Positions 1 to 9,682 are shown, counted from the first letter of the stretch. The stretch: DNA of 64,000 nt from Ravibacter sp964559125 (GCA_964559125.1 CAZLGW010000023.1:19320-83319); one strand, 5' to 3'. Numbers and translations are program-made. The notes: generated by a model not told the origin, from the sequence alone.

Positions 1-49
1 AAGACACGCGATTTTCCGGATCCGAAGGGTACACTTATATATAGTTTGT

Positions 50-57
50 TAAATTTG
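50..57 (+). promoter_or_regulatory. candidate -7 box for the GT2 gene
   Basis: TAAATTTG fits the Bacteroidota -7 consensus TAnnTTTG exactly and lies about 48 bases before the ATG at 105. No convincing -33 TTTG is seen at the usual distance, so this is only a candidate. Confidence 0.3.
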
Positions 58-104
58 CGCTTCAAACGGCCTGGGGCCGGGACAACTAACTATGCGGGAT
101 ATTT

Positions 105-1082
105 ATGGTTTCAGCTGCTATGTGTACCTATAACGGGGCGAAGTATCTGGAAGAACAATTGGAAAGCATTGCACATCAAAGCCGTCAGATCGACGAACTG
201 GTGGTATGCGACGACAGGTCTACAGACGGTACGGTCGGGGTGTTGGAGAAATTTGCAGCTACAGCCCCTTTCCCGGTAAGAATTTATACAAATGAAGTGA
301 ACCTGGGTTCTACCAGGAATTTCGATAAATGCATGGGGCTGTGCAGGGGCGAAATCCTGCTGCTTTCCGACCAGGATGATATCTGGATGTATGACAAGGT
401 GCAGAGACAGCTGGAATATTTTGGAGAACATCCCGGACATGAGGCGGTTTTTTCGGATGCCTACCTTATTGACGACAGCGGAAAGAGGCTGGATCACATG
501 CTGTGGGACAATATCGGGTTCAACCATGAAAAGCAGGCAAAATGGAAAGCGGGGAAGGCGAAGGATTTGTTGTTCGACGGTTATATTGTGACCGGTGCGA
601 CCCTGGCTGTCAGGAAGAGAGTCCTCAGCTTTCTGTCTCCCTTTCCTGTTCATCTGGGCCCCTACATACACGACGCCTGGATAGCGCTGGTATTGTCCCT
701 TAGCGATAAGATCGGTTTTATCGCCAGTCCTCTCCTTTCTTACCGGGTGCATCCCAATCAGCAGGTGGGATTCGGACAAAAGCAGGAGCGGATCACGCTG
801 AAAGAAAGATGGGTACGTGACCGCAATGAGAAGATAGGGCCTATCAGGCAGCGGGCAGAGCTTTTGAAGGCGTTGATTGAGACTTTGGAAAAGGTGAAAG
901 GTATTTCTCCCGCGTCGCTCACCAGGCTGAAGGAGCTGCAGGTCCATTTTCAGGCTCGTGCAAGCCTGCCTGAAAACAGGCTCAGAAGACTGGAGCCGGC
1001 TATATCGGAATTAATGAAAGGGCGCTATAACTTCAGTAGTGAGCACTGGTGGCTGCCTTTCCTGGGAGACTTATTCGAATAG
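105..1082 (+). CDS. family 2 glycosyltransferase
   Basis: A 325-residue GT-A fold glycosyltransferase, expected to move a sugar from a nucleotide-sugar to a cell-surface polysaccharide or lipid acceptor in the cytoplasm. The N-terminus (AAMCTYNGAKYLEEQL) is the classic GT2 nucleotide-binding start, and LLLSDQDDIW near residues 85-94 is the DxD-like metal/nucleotide motif of the rhamnosyltransferase-like subgroup. No membrane segments are seen. The stop overlaps the start region of the next gene in another frame, so the two are probably cotranscribed. The acceptor and sugar cannot be read from the sequence. Confidence 0.9.
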   Translation: MVSAAMCTYNGAKYLEEQLESIAHQSRQIDELVVCDDRSTDGTVGVLEKFAATAPFPVRIYTNEVNLGSTRNFDKCMGLCRGEILLLSDQDDIWMYDKVQRQLEYFGEHPGHEAVFSDAYLIDDSGKRLDHMLWDNIGFNHEKQAKWKAGKAKDLLFDGYIVTGATLAVRKRVLSFLSPFPVHLGPYIHDAWIALVLSLSDKIGFIASPLLSYRVHPNQQVGFGQKQERITLKERWVRDRNEKIGPIRQRAELLKALIETLEKVKGISPASLTRLKELQVHFQARASLPENRLRRLEPAISELMKGRYNFSSEHWWLPFLGDLFE

Positions 1083-1093
1083 ATCGTGTACGT

Positions 1094-1828
1094 ATGTCCT
1101 CTGCTGTAATTGTAATACCCATCGTTCAGTCAAACCTCAGAGATTTTGAACGCTTGTCGCTGGCCCGGTGTATGAAGGTGCTGGGTCACTGGCCGGTTTG
1201 TGTAATAGCGCCGGAGCGGCTCGACCTCTCCGAAACACTGGGAGATTTTGCAGAAGGGATCCGGGTGGTCCGCTTCGACCCGGACTGTTTTCGGAGTATT
1301 GCTGATTACAACAGACTGATGACTTCGTTGTATTTTTATGAGGTGTTCGACTCCTACGACTTTATGCTCCTCTACCAACTGGATGCTTTTGTTTTTGAAG
1401 ACAAACTGGCCGAGTGGTGTCAGAAAGGGTTCGATTATATAGGGGCGCCGGCATTCAACGCAAAAGGCTTCGAAGCTCTGGCAAGGGAAGAGGCAGATGT
1501 CTATGTCAGGGCATTGTCTGCGCAAAGGCTGCTTTTCAACGGCGGACTATCGCTGAGGAAGATTGCTGGCATAAAGCGTTTTCTCAGGATATACAATATA
1601 TTATACCCTTCCTGGAAAGGTAATGAGGACATGCTTTTTTCGCTGGATGCCACAAGACTGCTCCCGCTGAAACCCTTTATGAACCTGCCCGGTTGGAGAG
1701 AGGCGCTCAGCTTCTCTTTTGAAAGAAGCCCTGCAGCCTCTTTTGAAATAAACGGCAGGGAACTTCCTTTCGGATGCCACGCCTGGCAGCGATATGATCC
1801 TGATTTCTGGACGGAATTTATTCAGTAA
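1094..1828 (+). CDS. DUF5672 family protein
   Basis: A 244-residue protein matching my memory of DUF5672, a family found beside glycosyltransferases in surface polysaccharide clusters; its biochemical role is not established. Visible hallmarks are the start MSSAVIVIPIVQSNL, a central acidic DFMLLYQLDAFVF, the DYIGAPAF motif and NGGLSLRK, which resemble the donor-site segments of GT-A enzymes. The ATG at 1094 is chosen over an upstream in-frame start at 1049 because it lies just after the preceding stop (1082) and begins at the conserved beta strand. It probably works with the upstream GT2 enzyme. Confidence 0.75.
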   Translation: MSSAVIVIPIVQSNLRDFERLSLARCMKVLGHWPVCVIAPERLDLSETLGDFAEGIRVVRFDPDCFRSIADYNRLMTSLYFYEVFDSYDFMLLYQLDAFVFEDKLAEWCQKGFDYIGAPAFNAKGFEALAREEADVYVRALSAQRLLFNGGLSLRKIAGIKRFLRIYNILYPSWKGNEDMLFSLDATRLLPLKPFMNLPGWREALSFSFERSPAASFEINGRELPFGCHAWQRYDPDFWTEFIQ

Positions 1829-1923
1829 GGAGTCGAAGCTCAGTTTAACATCTTTTAACAAACTAAGGCCGTGTATTTTACGTTTAAAATAGTGTTTTTG
1901 TAACTGCTATTGTAACCGAAAAT

Positions 1924-3141
1924 ATGAACGTCAGGATATTAGGCGGCCTGGTTATGCTGTTTGTTGCCGGGCCTTTTATTTCGGCCGGACAGGTGATTAC
2001 CCATAACCCGCAAGTCGAGGAGGCGAGCGTAGATTATGTAAAGATCACGAAAGTAGAGATTACAGACCGGCATACGGCGATATACCTTCGTTTTAAAGAT
2101 AATGGGAGGAAAGAAGAGATGCCGCCGCAGAATATGCCCCAGCCCCGGTTCTTTTTTCAGCCGAGACCCAGCAACCCTGAAATCTGGATAGATCCTAATA
2201 CGCGGTTGTATAAGCCAGGCGATGTCAATACAAAATTCAGGTTCCTGAGAGCAGAAGGCATCCCGACCAATCCGGAACGGAAGCAGGTGGAAAGCGGGGA
2301 AGTAGTGGAATTTGTAGCTTATTTTGAAAAAGTGACGCCCGGGATAGAAATAATTGATTTTTATGAAGGGAAGAGTACTGCGAATACCACTGCCTGGAAT
2401 TTTTACGGCATTCATATCAACAACCCCGATCCGAAGAAAAAACCGCGGGAAACCAAAAAAGTAACGGAACCGAAAGCAGCCGAACCGGCCAGGGAAGAAA
2501 CTGCTGCAGCGGATAGTAAACCTGTTCCGGCATTTGCCGGCTTTTCGGGCAGTGTATTGAATGCCGGTACCGGAAAACCTGTGCCCGCGACGATCAGCTA
2601 CGTGGAAGGCGGCGACACCGTAACGATAAGCACAGGCTCGGGTAAGTTCAGGATCGCCCTGGAGCCAGGAGGGAAGTACATTTTTAAGGCTTCGGCTGAA
2701 GGTTTCGGTGATGAGACCTGGGAGCTTGATACCTCGGCCGACTCTTCGGATGCCGGAGTATTCGCGCACGATTTCAGGCTTTCACCGCTTTCGGAAGGCA
2801 CGACTTTCACACTTGAAAACATTTATTTCGAGACTTCTTCATATACGCTTCTGCCCGAATCTTTTGATGAGCTTGACAGGTTTGTGAAAACCCTCAACGA
2901 TAATCCCAGGCTCCGGATCCGCGTGGAAGGGCATACCGATAATGTCGGCGATTTTGATAAAAACGTAGAGCTGTCGCGAAACCGGGCGGAGTCCGTAAAA
3001 TCTTACCTCGTTGAAAAGGGCATTGCGAAGGATCGGATTGAAACCCGGGGATACGGACCGACAAAACCCCTTGTAAAAGGAAATAATGAAGAGCAGAGAC
3101 AGAAAAACAGGCGGGTAGAAATTCTGATCCTCGAATCGTGA
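1924..3141 (+). CDS. OmpA-family envelope protein with carboxypeptidase-like domain
   Basis: A 405-residue exported protein. A signal peptide covers about residues 1-22 (MLFVAGPFISAG). A domain of unknown type follows (about 30-175), then a charged Lys/Glu/Pro/Ala linker, a carboxypeptidase-regulatory-like Ig fold (about 205-290; FSGSVLNAGTGKPVPATISY), and a C-terminal OmpA peptidoglycan-binding domain (about 297-405) with VEGHTDNVGD and the RNRAESVKSYL helix. OmpA domains bind diaminopimelate in peptidoglycan, so it should tether the outer envelope to the wall. No beta-barrel is seen, so it is more likely a periplasmic or lipoprotein-free anchor than a porin. It stands alone as a transcription unit. 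Confidence 0.88.
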   Translation: MNVRILGGLVMLFVAGPFISAGQVITHNPQVEEASVDYVKITKVEITDRHTAIYLRFKDNGRKEEMPPQNMPQPRFFFQPRPSNPEIWIDPNTRLYKPGDVNTKFRFLRAEGIPTNPERKQVESGEVVEFVAYFEKVTPGIEIIDFYEGKSTANTTAWNFYGIHINNPDPKKKPRETKKVTEPKAAEPAREETAAADSKPVPAFAGFSGSVLNAGTGKPVPATISYVEGGDTVTISTGSGKFRIALEPGGKYIFKASAEGFGDETWELDTSADSSDAGVFAHDFRLSPLSEGTTFTLENIYFETSSYTLLPESFDELDRFVKTLNDNPRLRIRVEGHTDNVGDFDKNVELSRNRAESVKSYLVEKGIAKDRIETRGYGPTKPLVKGNNEEQRQKNRRVEILILES

Positions 3142-3238
3142 CTTCTACCCGGCAGGCAATCCGCTTTTCGGTGACCGGTATTTGCGGTAACCCCGTCTAT
3201 TGATTAGTTTTATAGCCCGATGGCATAGCGCCGCAAGA

Positions 3239-3266
3239 GCCCGTGTTCCAGTAATGCGGGTTTTTA
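3239..3266 (+). terminator. weak terminator-like hairpin after the OmpA gene
   Basis: CCCG and CGGG arms enclose a 13-base loop and are followed by TTTTTAT. The stem is only 4-5 bp, so termination would be inefficient. It lies about 100 bases past the OmpA stop and just before prmA. Confidence 0.35.
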
Positions 3267-3300
3267 TTTGCCGGCGGCTACCGGCTCAAATCTTTTATGC

Positions 3301-4134
3301 ATGAATTATATAGAGTTATCCCTGGAGATCGATCCCGAATACGTTGAAATTCTTATTGCGGAGCTTGCCGAAATAGATTACGAATCGTTTGTGGAAACGG
3401 ACGAGGGAGTAAACGCGTATATAGAAGAACCACGTTTCGACCAGGCGGTGCTTCAGGAGGTCATAGCCAAATATGAGCCGCAGACTGCAATAGCTTTTTC
3501 GGTAAAAACGTTGGAAAAGGAGAACTGGAATAAAGAGTGGGAAAGTAATTATGAGACCATCGAGGTTATGGACAAAGTACGCGTACGGGCTTCTTTTCAC
3601 GAGCCGGACGCGTCATTTCCCTATGAGCTCCTGATCAATCCCAAAATGTCGTTCGGTACAGGCCACCACGAAACCACCTGGCTTGTCATGGCCGAACAGC
3701 TCTCCCTGCCGCACGAAGGTGCAGACCTGATGGACGTCGGCAGCGGGACCGGAATACTGGGTATCCTGGGGAAAAAACTGGGGGCTGCAACTGTACTGGC
3801 ATTCGATATTGAGGAATGGGCTGTTGAAAATGCAAAAGAAAACGTCGCGCTGAACAACGTTTCTGATGGTTTTGAGGTCTTTCTCGGAACGATAGGTGAT
3901 GTGGACGAGGCAAAACGCTTCGACGGTATCCTGGCGAATATCAACCGGAATATCCTTCTACAGGAGATGGAATTCTATTACAAACACCTGAAAAAGGAAG
4001 GCTGGATGGTAATCAGCGGCTTTTACCAGGCAGATGCACCGGGCCTGAAGGCTCTGGGAGAGCAACTGGGCCTGAAAGCCCTCAGTACCAACATCAAAAA
4101 TGACTGGGCGGCAGTGACCTTCCTAAAGCCCTGA
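3301..4134 (+). CDS. prmA: ribosomal protein L11 methyltransferase
   Basis: A 277-residue SAM-dependent methyltransferase that trimethylates ribosomal protein L11. The N-terminal substrate-recognition domain (about 1-60) starts YIELSLEIDPEYVEIL. The SAM-binding motif DVGSGTGILGI is at about 145-155, and ANINRNIL near 212 is the post-I/IV motif. The conserved segment FGTGHHETTWL precedes motif I, as in PrmA. Start 3301 is chosen because the family begins at MNYIEL; an upstream ATG at 3268 would add 11 non-conserved residues. Its stop lies inside a REP-like palindrome. Confidence 0.93.
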   Translation: MNYIELSLEIDPEYVEILIAELAEIDYESFVETDEGVNAYIEEPRFDQAVLQEVIAKYEPQTAIAFSVKTLEKENWNKEWESNYETIEVMDKVRVRASFHEPDASFPYELLINPKMSFGTGHHETTWLVMAEQLSLPHEGADLMDVGSGTGILGILGKKLGAATVLAFDIEEWAVENAKENVALNNVSDGFEVFLGTIGDVDEAKRFDGILANINRNILLQEMEFYYKHLKKEGWMVISGFYQADAPGLKALGEQLGLKALSTNIKNDWAAVTFLKP

Positions 4135-4170
4135 AAGGGCGCCATATCCTACCCCCCGGGTACAGCCCGG
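4128..4170. repeat. REP-like double palindrome overlapping the prmA stop
   Basis: Two hairpins in tandem: GCCCT-GAA-AGGGC (4128-4140), which contains the prmA TGA stop, and CCGGG-TACAG-CCCGG (4156-4170). The spacer GCGCCATATCCTA resembles intergenic repeat elements common in Bacteroidota genomes, from memory. It could also slow or terminate transcription between prmA and the next gene. Confidence 0.5.
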
Positions 4171-4190
4171 AGGTTTTAAAAACCATCGCT

Positions 4191-7100
4191 ATGGTAAAAG
4201 GAATAACAACCCGAAACCGCGGGAAACTTTGGAGTAATCTGGTACATGGATTCACCTTGCTCTTGCTTTTAATGACGGGGCTCGCCGGGGGAAGCTATGC
4301 TCAGAATCTGAAGTTTTCGGAGGATCCGGCCGCGTTTATTGCTGAATTGCGCAAACTGATGGATAACAGCCGGAACCAGGTCTATATCCAGTCGTCGAAA
4401 GGGCTCGAGGCTATATGGAACTCGGGACTGAATACAACACAGAGGCAGCAGTTTATCAGCCTGTTCCGGAATATGGCCTCGCGGGGCTATAAGCCCGGCC
4501 CTGCCCTTAACCTGGTGATGAGCAACCTGCTGACGATCATCGGGCAACAGGGGGATATCAACGGATTTATGATCGCGCTGGACCATGCAGTTGAGCAGCA
4601 CGACCAGAAAGAAATGCTCCAGGCTTTGCAGACTATCCAGCTTGTGTTGGATAAAAAGCTGTTGTATCAATCCAATTTCAACAAGCTGTATCTTACTGCC
4701 GGACAATACCGTTTCAGGTACGAGGCACCGGCTCAGAATGCGCCGGCCGATAAAGTGTCGGACGGGTGGGACGCGCCGGTCGAAGATGCCCCTTTGAGAT
4801 CTGCCGAATCTCTTCCCATACTTTCCGGACTGCTGCTGGATCTGCAGAATGCAGCCTTTGCAATTGTGGCTAACGGCGACTCCGTGAGTTTCGGACCGGG
4901 TAATGGGAGCGTTTCGCTTCATAAAGGAATTTTTGTCGGGAAGGGAGGGCGCTTTGACTGGCAGACCGCCGGAGATCCTTCCGTGTATGTTGAGCTAGAA
5001 GATTTTGCGTTTAAAACCGCCACTCCGGCGTTGAGGGCAGAGAAAGCCGTTATCCATGACAATAGGCTCAAATCGCCTGTTACCGGGACTTTCGAGTATA
5101 AGAGCGCCAGGAAACCGGCGGGCAAGCCGTCGTCGGGTTTCCCGAGGTTTATGTCTTACAGGAATGACGCGGTTTTGTCGGGCCTGAGTGAGCATATCTC
5201 GTACAAAGGCGGTTACTACCTGCAGGGGCACGAATTATTCAGCACCTCCCTGAGCGGTGAGCCGTCGGCGGTAATTGTCAGCTTCCAGGGGAAGCCTGCT
5301 TTCAAATCGACCAGCCAGCGGTTTTCTTTGTCGCCTTCGAAAATTACGGCAGAGCTGGCCACTTTTACGCTTCCGATGGGCCAGGATTCTGTTTATCATC
5401 CCGGAGTAGTACTTAACTACCAGGATGAGGCGGGCATCCTGCACCTTACCCGGCCGCCCAAAGGCGATTTTGCCTCGCTTCCGTATATCGACACCTACCA
5501 TAAAATGTACATATGGTCGGAGTCGGCCAGGTGGGATTTTTCAAAAGGCAATTTCCAGTTTTACATGGTGTCGGGGAAGACGGAAATCCCCCTGCGGATG
5601 GAATCGATAGATTTTTTCAGGAAGTCAAGGCTGCAGGAAATGAGCCAGGAGTTTGGCTTTCAACCCCTGATGGCCGCCGCCGCATACCTCCAGCAGCAGA
5701 AAAAGCAGACGTTTTTTCCCGATGAGCTGGCAAAAGTCGTTAAGAAGCAACCCGCAATAGTGAGACGTATGCTGGAGCGCCTGACATTGGAAGGCTATTT
5801 CCAGTACAATGCAGACCAGGATGAATACAGCCTCACGCGAAAAGCTGTTTTCTATATCATGGCCAACGCCAATAAGGCCGACTTCGATAATTTCACACTC
5901 AGATCGGTGTTCCCCTCTAACGACAACCTCGCGAATGCTTCTATTTCTTTCAAAGATACGCTGCTGACCGTCAGGGGAGTGGAGTATTTCAGTATCAGCG
6001 ATTCCCTGAGGATTTCAGGAAAACCCTCTGACCGGATCGTGGTCATGGGCAGGAACAGGGATTTTACCATGAACGGCCTCCTGCAGTCGAGTAACTTCAA
6101 GTTTACCGGGCGGAGCATAAAATTCAACTATAACGACTTCTTCATCAACATGTCCGATATGGACTCCATTACTTATGTGCCGCACGAGAAATATGCGAAA
6201 GGGTTAGGCGGTGAAGTTGGAGGAAATATCAAATATGAGAAGGCAGGAACGTTTTACCTGAGCGATGCAAAAAATAAATCCGGTCAGCAGAAGGGCGTTT
6301 CCGGATCCCCGAGAATTCATATACCCGAGGGGGTAACCATCCATTTTAACCAGCCCAGAAGAGGGCAGTGGGCTTACCCAGAAGAGGTCTTTTTCAACGT
6401 TCCTGAGCTGGACGTAGGCGGGCTTGATAAAAGAGATATCGAGTTTGTGGGAGAGTTTCATTCGGCGGGTATATTGCCTATGATCAAAACGGCGCTGAAA
6501 TCGATGCCCGATACGTCGTTGGGCTTCGAGTACCCCGTGCCTAAAGAGGGGCTCAAGGTATATAACGGGAAGGCTGTTATTAAAGCTCCCAAACTCTTTA
6601 TGGACTACAAAGGGTTGCAGAGCGGGGGTACGCTTAGCTACCTGACCGGACAGATCCAGGCCGACAGGATGGTTTTAACGACCGATTCGCTGGTAGCTTC
6701 GGGAAAGAGCGCCAGGTTTTCGGAGGGTACGGTTAACGGGGTTTATTTCCCGAAGGCCGACCTGAAGGAATTCACCATGAGATGGGTACCGGAGGCAGAT
6801 AGTATGATGCTGAAGACCCGGGGTGATGCGTTCGATTTTTATAACGGAACCACCAAGCTGGAGGGAGAGCTGGTATTAAGGTCGAAAGGATTGTTTGGGA
6901 ACGGCGTGCTTAAAAGGGCCGATTCAGAGCTTGCTTCCGACAATATACAATTTAAAAAAGGCGGTTTCTGGGCGGGAGGCGCTACTCTGAACGTAAATGC
7001 CTCTGCTCAGTCCGAGGGCATTTCTCTCCTGAGGGCAAAGGGAGTAGACATAGACTTTTCAATCGACAAGGGGATTGTCCAGCTTAACCAGAACAGTGAG

Positions 7101-8888
7101 GGCTTTACCGGCGATTCGTCAGGAATAGAGCTCCCGATGGCGAACTACTACACTTCCATAGGTTCGGCAACCTGGGATACCAAGGCGCGTAAAATTACGA
7201 TGAAGAGCAACGGAGAACCCGCCACCTTCAGATCGATGATGCCTGAGCAGGAAGGTCTGGAGTTTAAGGGTACCAGTGCAGTATATTCCGTAGATAAAAA
7301 GGAAATGACTGTTGCCGGCGTACCTTTTGTAAACTCGACCGGGCTCAACATCGTGCCCGACAAAGGACAGGTAGTGATTGACGGCAACGGAAACCTGGCC
7401 GATTTTAAAAAGGCGCGTATTGTAGTCGATACCATGGGCATATCGCACCGTATGTATAATGCCGATATCAAGATACACTCGAAAAACAGTCTTGAGGGTT
7501 CTGCAGTTTACCAGTATATCACGGCAAGCAGGGATACTTTCGATATAAAGCTTGGGAATTTTGAGCTGCAAAAGTCGGAACAGCCGCTGGCTTCGGCCTC
7601 GAGAAAGAATGAGAAATTGTCGTCGTCGGCTGATGAGGGAGCCTATTACACCACTGCGGTCGCCTATATCGAGGAAACGGATAAGCTGCGTCTGGCGCCG
7701 GGTATAGCCTATAAGGGTGAGATCCGCTTCGCCTCCAACAAGCCGTCGCTGGACCTGGACGGCTTTATCCGCCCTATGCTGAAGGAGCGTCAGAGCCTGG
7801 AAAACTCCTGGATAGAATATAAGGAAGCTCCCGGGGCAAATATCACCCTGAAAGTAGACGAGAAGCTTGTAAATGCCGAAGGAACTCCCCTGTCGGCCGG
7901 ATTGCACTATCGTTTTGGCAGTGGTATTTATCCTACGTTCCTGTCGCCGAAGGACGATACCCGGGATCCGGATTTCTTTGTGGCTACAGGCAATATGCAC
8001 TACGACGGAGATTCACGCTCCTTCAGGATTATCCAGAAGAACCCGGTCGATACGCTTGTGCCGCCTACGACCGTACTGGCATTCGACGATCAGAAAGGGC
8101 TCTTTGATTTTTCTGGTAAGCTCGGTTTCGGCCCCGGCGACTGGGTGCTGGCTGCAGGCCGGGGACAGGCTCAGATAGACAGCATGCGGCTGAATGTGAA
8201 TGCGCTCCTGGGGCTTAAATTTACCGCTTTGAACCCGCTCCTTCCCGAACTGGCATCAAAAATAGTCTCGACCAACCTGGAAGAGCATAATGACGACCCT
8301 GCTGAAGACGATCTCGAACGGCTGTTCGGGAAGCTGGAGGCCTTGATAGGAGCCGCAGCCACTAAAACTTTTGCCGACAAGCTTGCCGCCGAGCATAAGC
8401 CTCTGAGCGAAGCTTCGCCGCTGCTGAACCTGCCTATTGTGCTTTCCAACGTCAACCTCCACTGGTCGGAAGAACACAAATCTTTTTATACTTCCGAAAG
8501 AATGGGGATATCAAACCTGGGGACGAACGATATCAATGCGAAAGCAGACGGATTGATGGAGATACGGATGGACGGCGGGCAGGAGGGCTTCAGCCTGTTG
8601 CTGGAAATAACACCGGAGCTTTGGTACTTTTTTGATTATGCTGAAAATATGGTGGGAGTGGTATCTTCTGACTATAGTTTTAACGATAAGGTGTCAGCGT
8701 CCAGGAGCCGTTCGAGAGATATGCAGTTACTGCCGCTTTCGCTCGAGGATAAGATGGCATTCATGGATAGGTTTAATACTACGTATCCGCAAGCAAAAAG
8801 AGCCCCGCGTCCTGCCAGAAAAACCGCCAAAGGAGCAACGCAAAAAAAGGATGCTGTTAAAAAAGAAGAGAAAGCAGAGGGCTTCTGA
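4191..8888 (+). CDS. very large exported protein of unknown function
   Basis: A 1565-residue protein with an N-terminal signal peptide (hydrophobic LLLLLMTGLAGGSYAQ, cleavage after about residue 38). I do not recognise a named family. It is rich in beta-strand-like alternation (for example FKFTGRSIKFNYNDFFINM), which suggests long OstA/AsmA-like beta-jellyroll stretches. Residues about 489-555 look helical and winged-helix-like (FFPDELAKVVKK, RRMLERLTLEGYF). The C-terminal 30 residues are a Lys/Ala/Pro tail (PARKTAKGATQKKDAVKKEE) unusual for an exported protein. No lipobox, beta-barrel end or T9SS tail is evident. It stands between prmA and plsY, close enough to share a transcript. Periplasmic scaffold or envelope assembly is a guess only. 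Confidence 0.8.
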   Translation: MVKGITTRNRGKLWSNLVHGFTLLLLLMTGLAGGSYAQNLKFSEDPAAFIAELRKLMDNSRNQVYIQSSKGLEAIWNSGLNTTQRQQFISLFRNMASRGYKPGPALNLVMSNLLTIIGQQGDINGFMIALDHAVEQHDQKEMLQALQTIQLVLDKKLLYQSNFNKLYLTAGQYRFRYEAPAQNAPADKVSDGWDAPVEDAPLRSAESLPILSGLLLDLQNAAFAIVANGDSVSFGPGNGSVSLHKGIFVGKGGRFDWQTAGDPSVYVELEDFAFKTATPALRAEKAVIHDNRLKSPVTGTFEYKSARKPAGKPSSGFPRFMSYRNDAVLSGLSEHISYKGGYYLQGHELFSTSLSGEPSAVIVSFQGKPAFKSTSQRFSLSPSKITAELATFTLPMGQDSVYHPGVVLNYQDEAGILHLTRPPKGDFASLPYIDTYHKMYIWSESARWDFSKGNFQFYMVSGKTEIPLRMESIDFFRKSRLQEMSQEFGFQPLMAAAAYLQQQKKQTFFPDELAKVVKKQPAIVRRMLERLTLEGYFQYNADQDEYSLTRKAVFYIMANANKADFDNFTLRSVFPSNDNLANASISFKDTLLTVRGVEYFSISDSLRISGKPSDRIVVMGRNRDFTMNGLLQSSNFKFTGRSIKFNYNDFFINMSDMDSITYVPHEKYAKGLGGEVGGNIKYEKAGTFYLSDAKNKSGQQKGVSGSPRIHIPEGVTIHFNQPRRGQWAYPEEVFFNVPELDVGGLDKRDIEFVGEFHSAGILPMIKTALKSMPDTSLGFEYPVPKEGLKVYNGKAVIKAPKLFMDYKGLQSGGTLSYLTGQIQADRMVLTTDSLVASGKSARFSEGTVNGVYFPKADLKEFTMRWVPEADSMMLKTRGDAFDFYNGTTKLEGELVLRSKGLFGNGVLKRADSELASDNIQFKKGGFWAGGATLNVNASAQSEGISLLRAKGVDIDFSIDKGIVQLNQNSEGFTGDSSGIELPMANYYTSIGSATWDTKARKITMKSNGEPATFRSMMPEQEGLEFKGTSAVYSVDKKEMTVAGVPFVNSTGLNIVPDKGQVVIDGNGNLADFKKARIVVDTMGISHRMYNADIKIHSKNSLEGSAVYQYITASRDTFDIKLGNFELQKSEQPLASASRKNEKLSSSADEGAYYTTAVAYIEETDKLRLAPGIAYKGEIRFASNKPSLDLDGFIRPMLKERQSLENSWIEYKEAPGANITLKVDEKLVNAEGTPLSAGLHYRFGSGIYPTFLSPKDDTRDPDFFVATGNMHYDGDSRSFRIIQKNPVDTLVPPTTVLAFDDQKGLFDFSGKLGFGPGDWVLAAGRGQAQIDSMRLNVNALLGLKFTALNPLLPELASKIVSTNLEEHNDDPAEDDLERLFGKLEALIGAAATKTFADKLAAEHKPLSEASPLLNLPIVLSNVNLHWSEEHKSFYTSERMGISNLGTNDINAKADGLMEIRMDGGQEGFSLLLEITPELWYFFDYAENMVGVVSSDYSFNDKVSASRSRSRDMQLLPLSLEDKMAFMDRFNTTYPQAKRAPRPARKTAKGATQKKDAVKKEEKAEGF

Positions 8889-8944
8889 AAAATTAAAATC
8901 TTATTAAAATACTAAAAATGCATGGTATTGTGAAGGAGTTAAGT

Positions 8945-8952
8945 TAGATTTG
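8945..8952 (+). promoter_or_regulatory. candidate -7 box for plsY
   Basis: TAGATTTG matches TAnnTTTG exactly, 48 bases before the plsY start, within an AT-rich 112-base gap. No good -33 TTTG is found at the right spacing. Confidence 0.35.
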
Positions 8953-9000
8953 GAAATATAAAAATCTTAAGAAATAGTTAATCATCTCAGTTTTTAGTCT

Positions 9001-9651
9001 ATGTCTCTGTTTATGACCGTTTTAATGGTGTTGGCTGCCTATTTATTGGGTTCAATTCCTTCTTCCGTTTGGTATGGAATCGGATACCTGGGCGTCGATC
9101 TCAGAAAATTCGGGAGCAAAAATGCGGGGGCTACCAACACGTTCAGAGTGCTCGGAAAACGTGCGGGCACGGTGGTGATGCTGATCGACGTGTTGAAAGG
9201 CTGGACAGCAACGATGCTGGCCGTTCTGCTTTTCTACTTCGACCTGATCGCCCATGAGCAGATACTCACTTACCAGTTTATTTTTGGTATAGTGGCTATA
9301 ATCGGGCATATTTTCCCGGTCTATGTCAATTTCAAAGGCGGCAAGGGTGTCGCAACCCTGCTTGGAATGGTGCTGGCCATTCACCCGGAGCTGGCTCTTA
9401 TCTGCATTACTATCTTCATTCTTACGCTGATCGCCTCCCAATATGTTTCGCTGAGCTCGATCCTGGCCACGCTGGCTTTCCCGGTGCTCTTATTGCTCGG
9501 GGTTTTCGGCAAACCCGAGGTATCCCTCGTGATTTTTGGCTTTGCAATGTTCCTGATGGTGGTTTTTACACACCAGAAAAATATTGTCCGCCTTTTCAAC
9601 GGGAGCGAAAACAGGGTGAAGCTGTTCGTAAAAAAGAAGCATACCCGGTAG
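9001..9651 (+). CDS. plsY: glycerol-3-phosphate acyltransferase PlsY
   Basis: A 216-residue polytopic inner-membrane enzyme that acylates glycerol-3-phosphate with acyl-phosphate, the first step of phospholipid synthesis. All three PlsY motifs are visible: GSIPSSVWYG near residues 17-26, the GSKNAGATNTFRVLGKRAG block near 38-56, and FKGGKGVATLLG near 103-114. Five or more hydrophobic segments span the rest. Length is typical. A strong intrinsic terminator follows. Confidence 0.95.
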   Translation: MSLFMTVLMVLAAYLLGSIPSSVWYGIGYLGVDLRKFGSKNAGATNTFRVLGKRAGTVVMLIDVLKGWTATMLAVLLFYFDLIAHEQILTYQFIFGIVAIIGHIFPVYVNFKGGKGVATLLGMVLAIHPELALICITIFILTLIASQYVSLSSILATLAFPVLLLLGVFGKPEVSLVIFGFAMFLMVVFTHQKNIVRLFNGSENRVKLFVKKKHTR

Positions 9652-9682
9652 TTTCCTGTAGCTAACCTATTTTGTTATTTTT

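Noticed and set aside
3142..3300. Possible riboswitch or structured RNA before prmA
   Set aside because: Only short, weak stems are visible and no known riboswitch core could be recognised.
7119..8000. A 293-codon minus-strand frame within the 1565-residue protein gene
   Set aside because: The plus-strand frame is continuous over 4.7 kb with a signal peptide; the antisense frame has no features.
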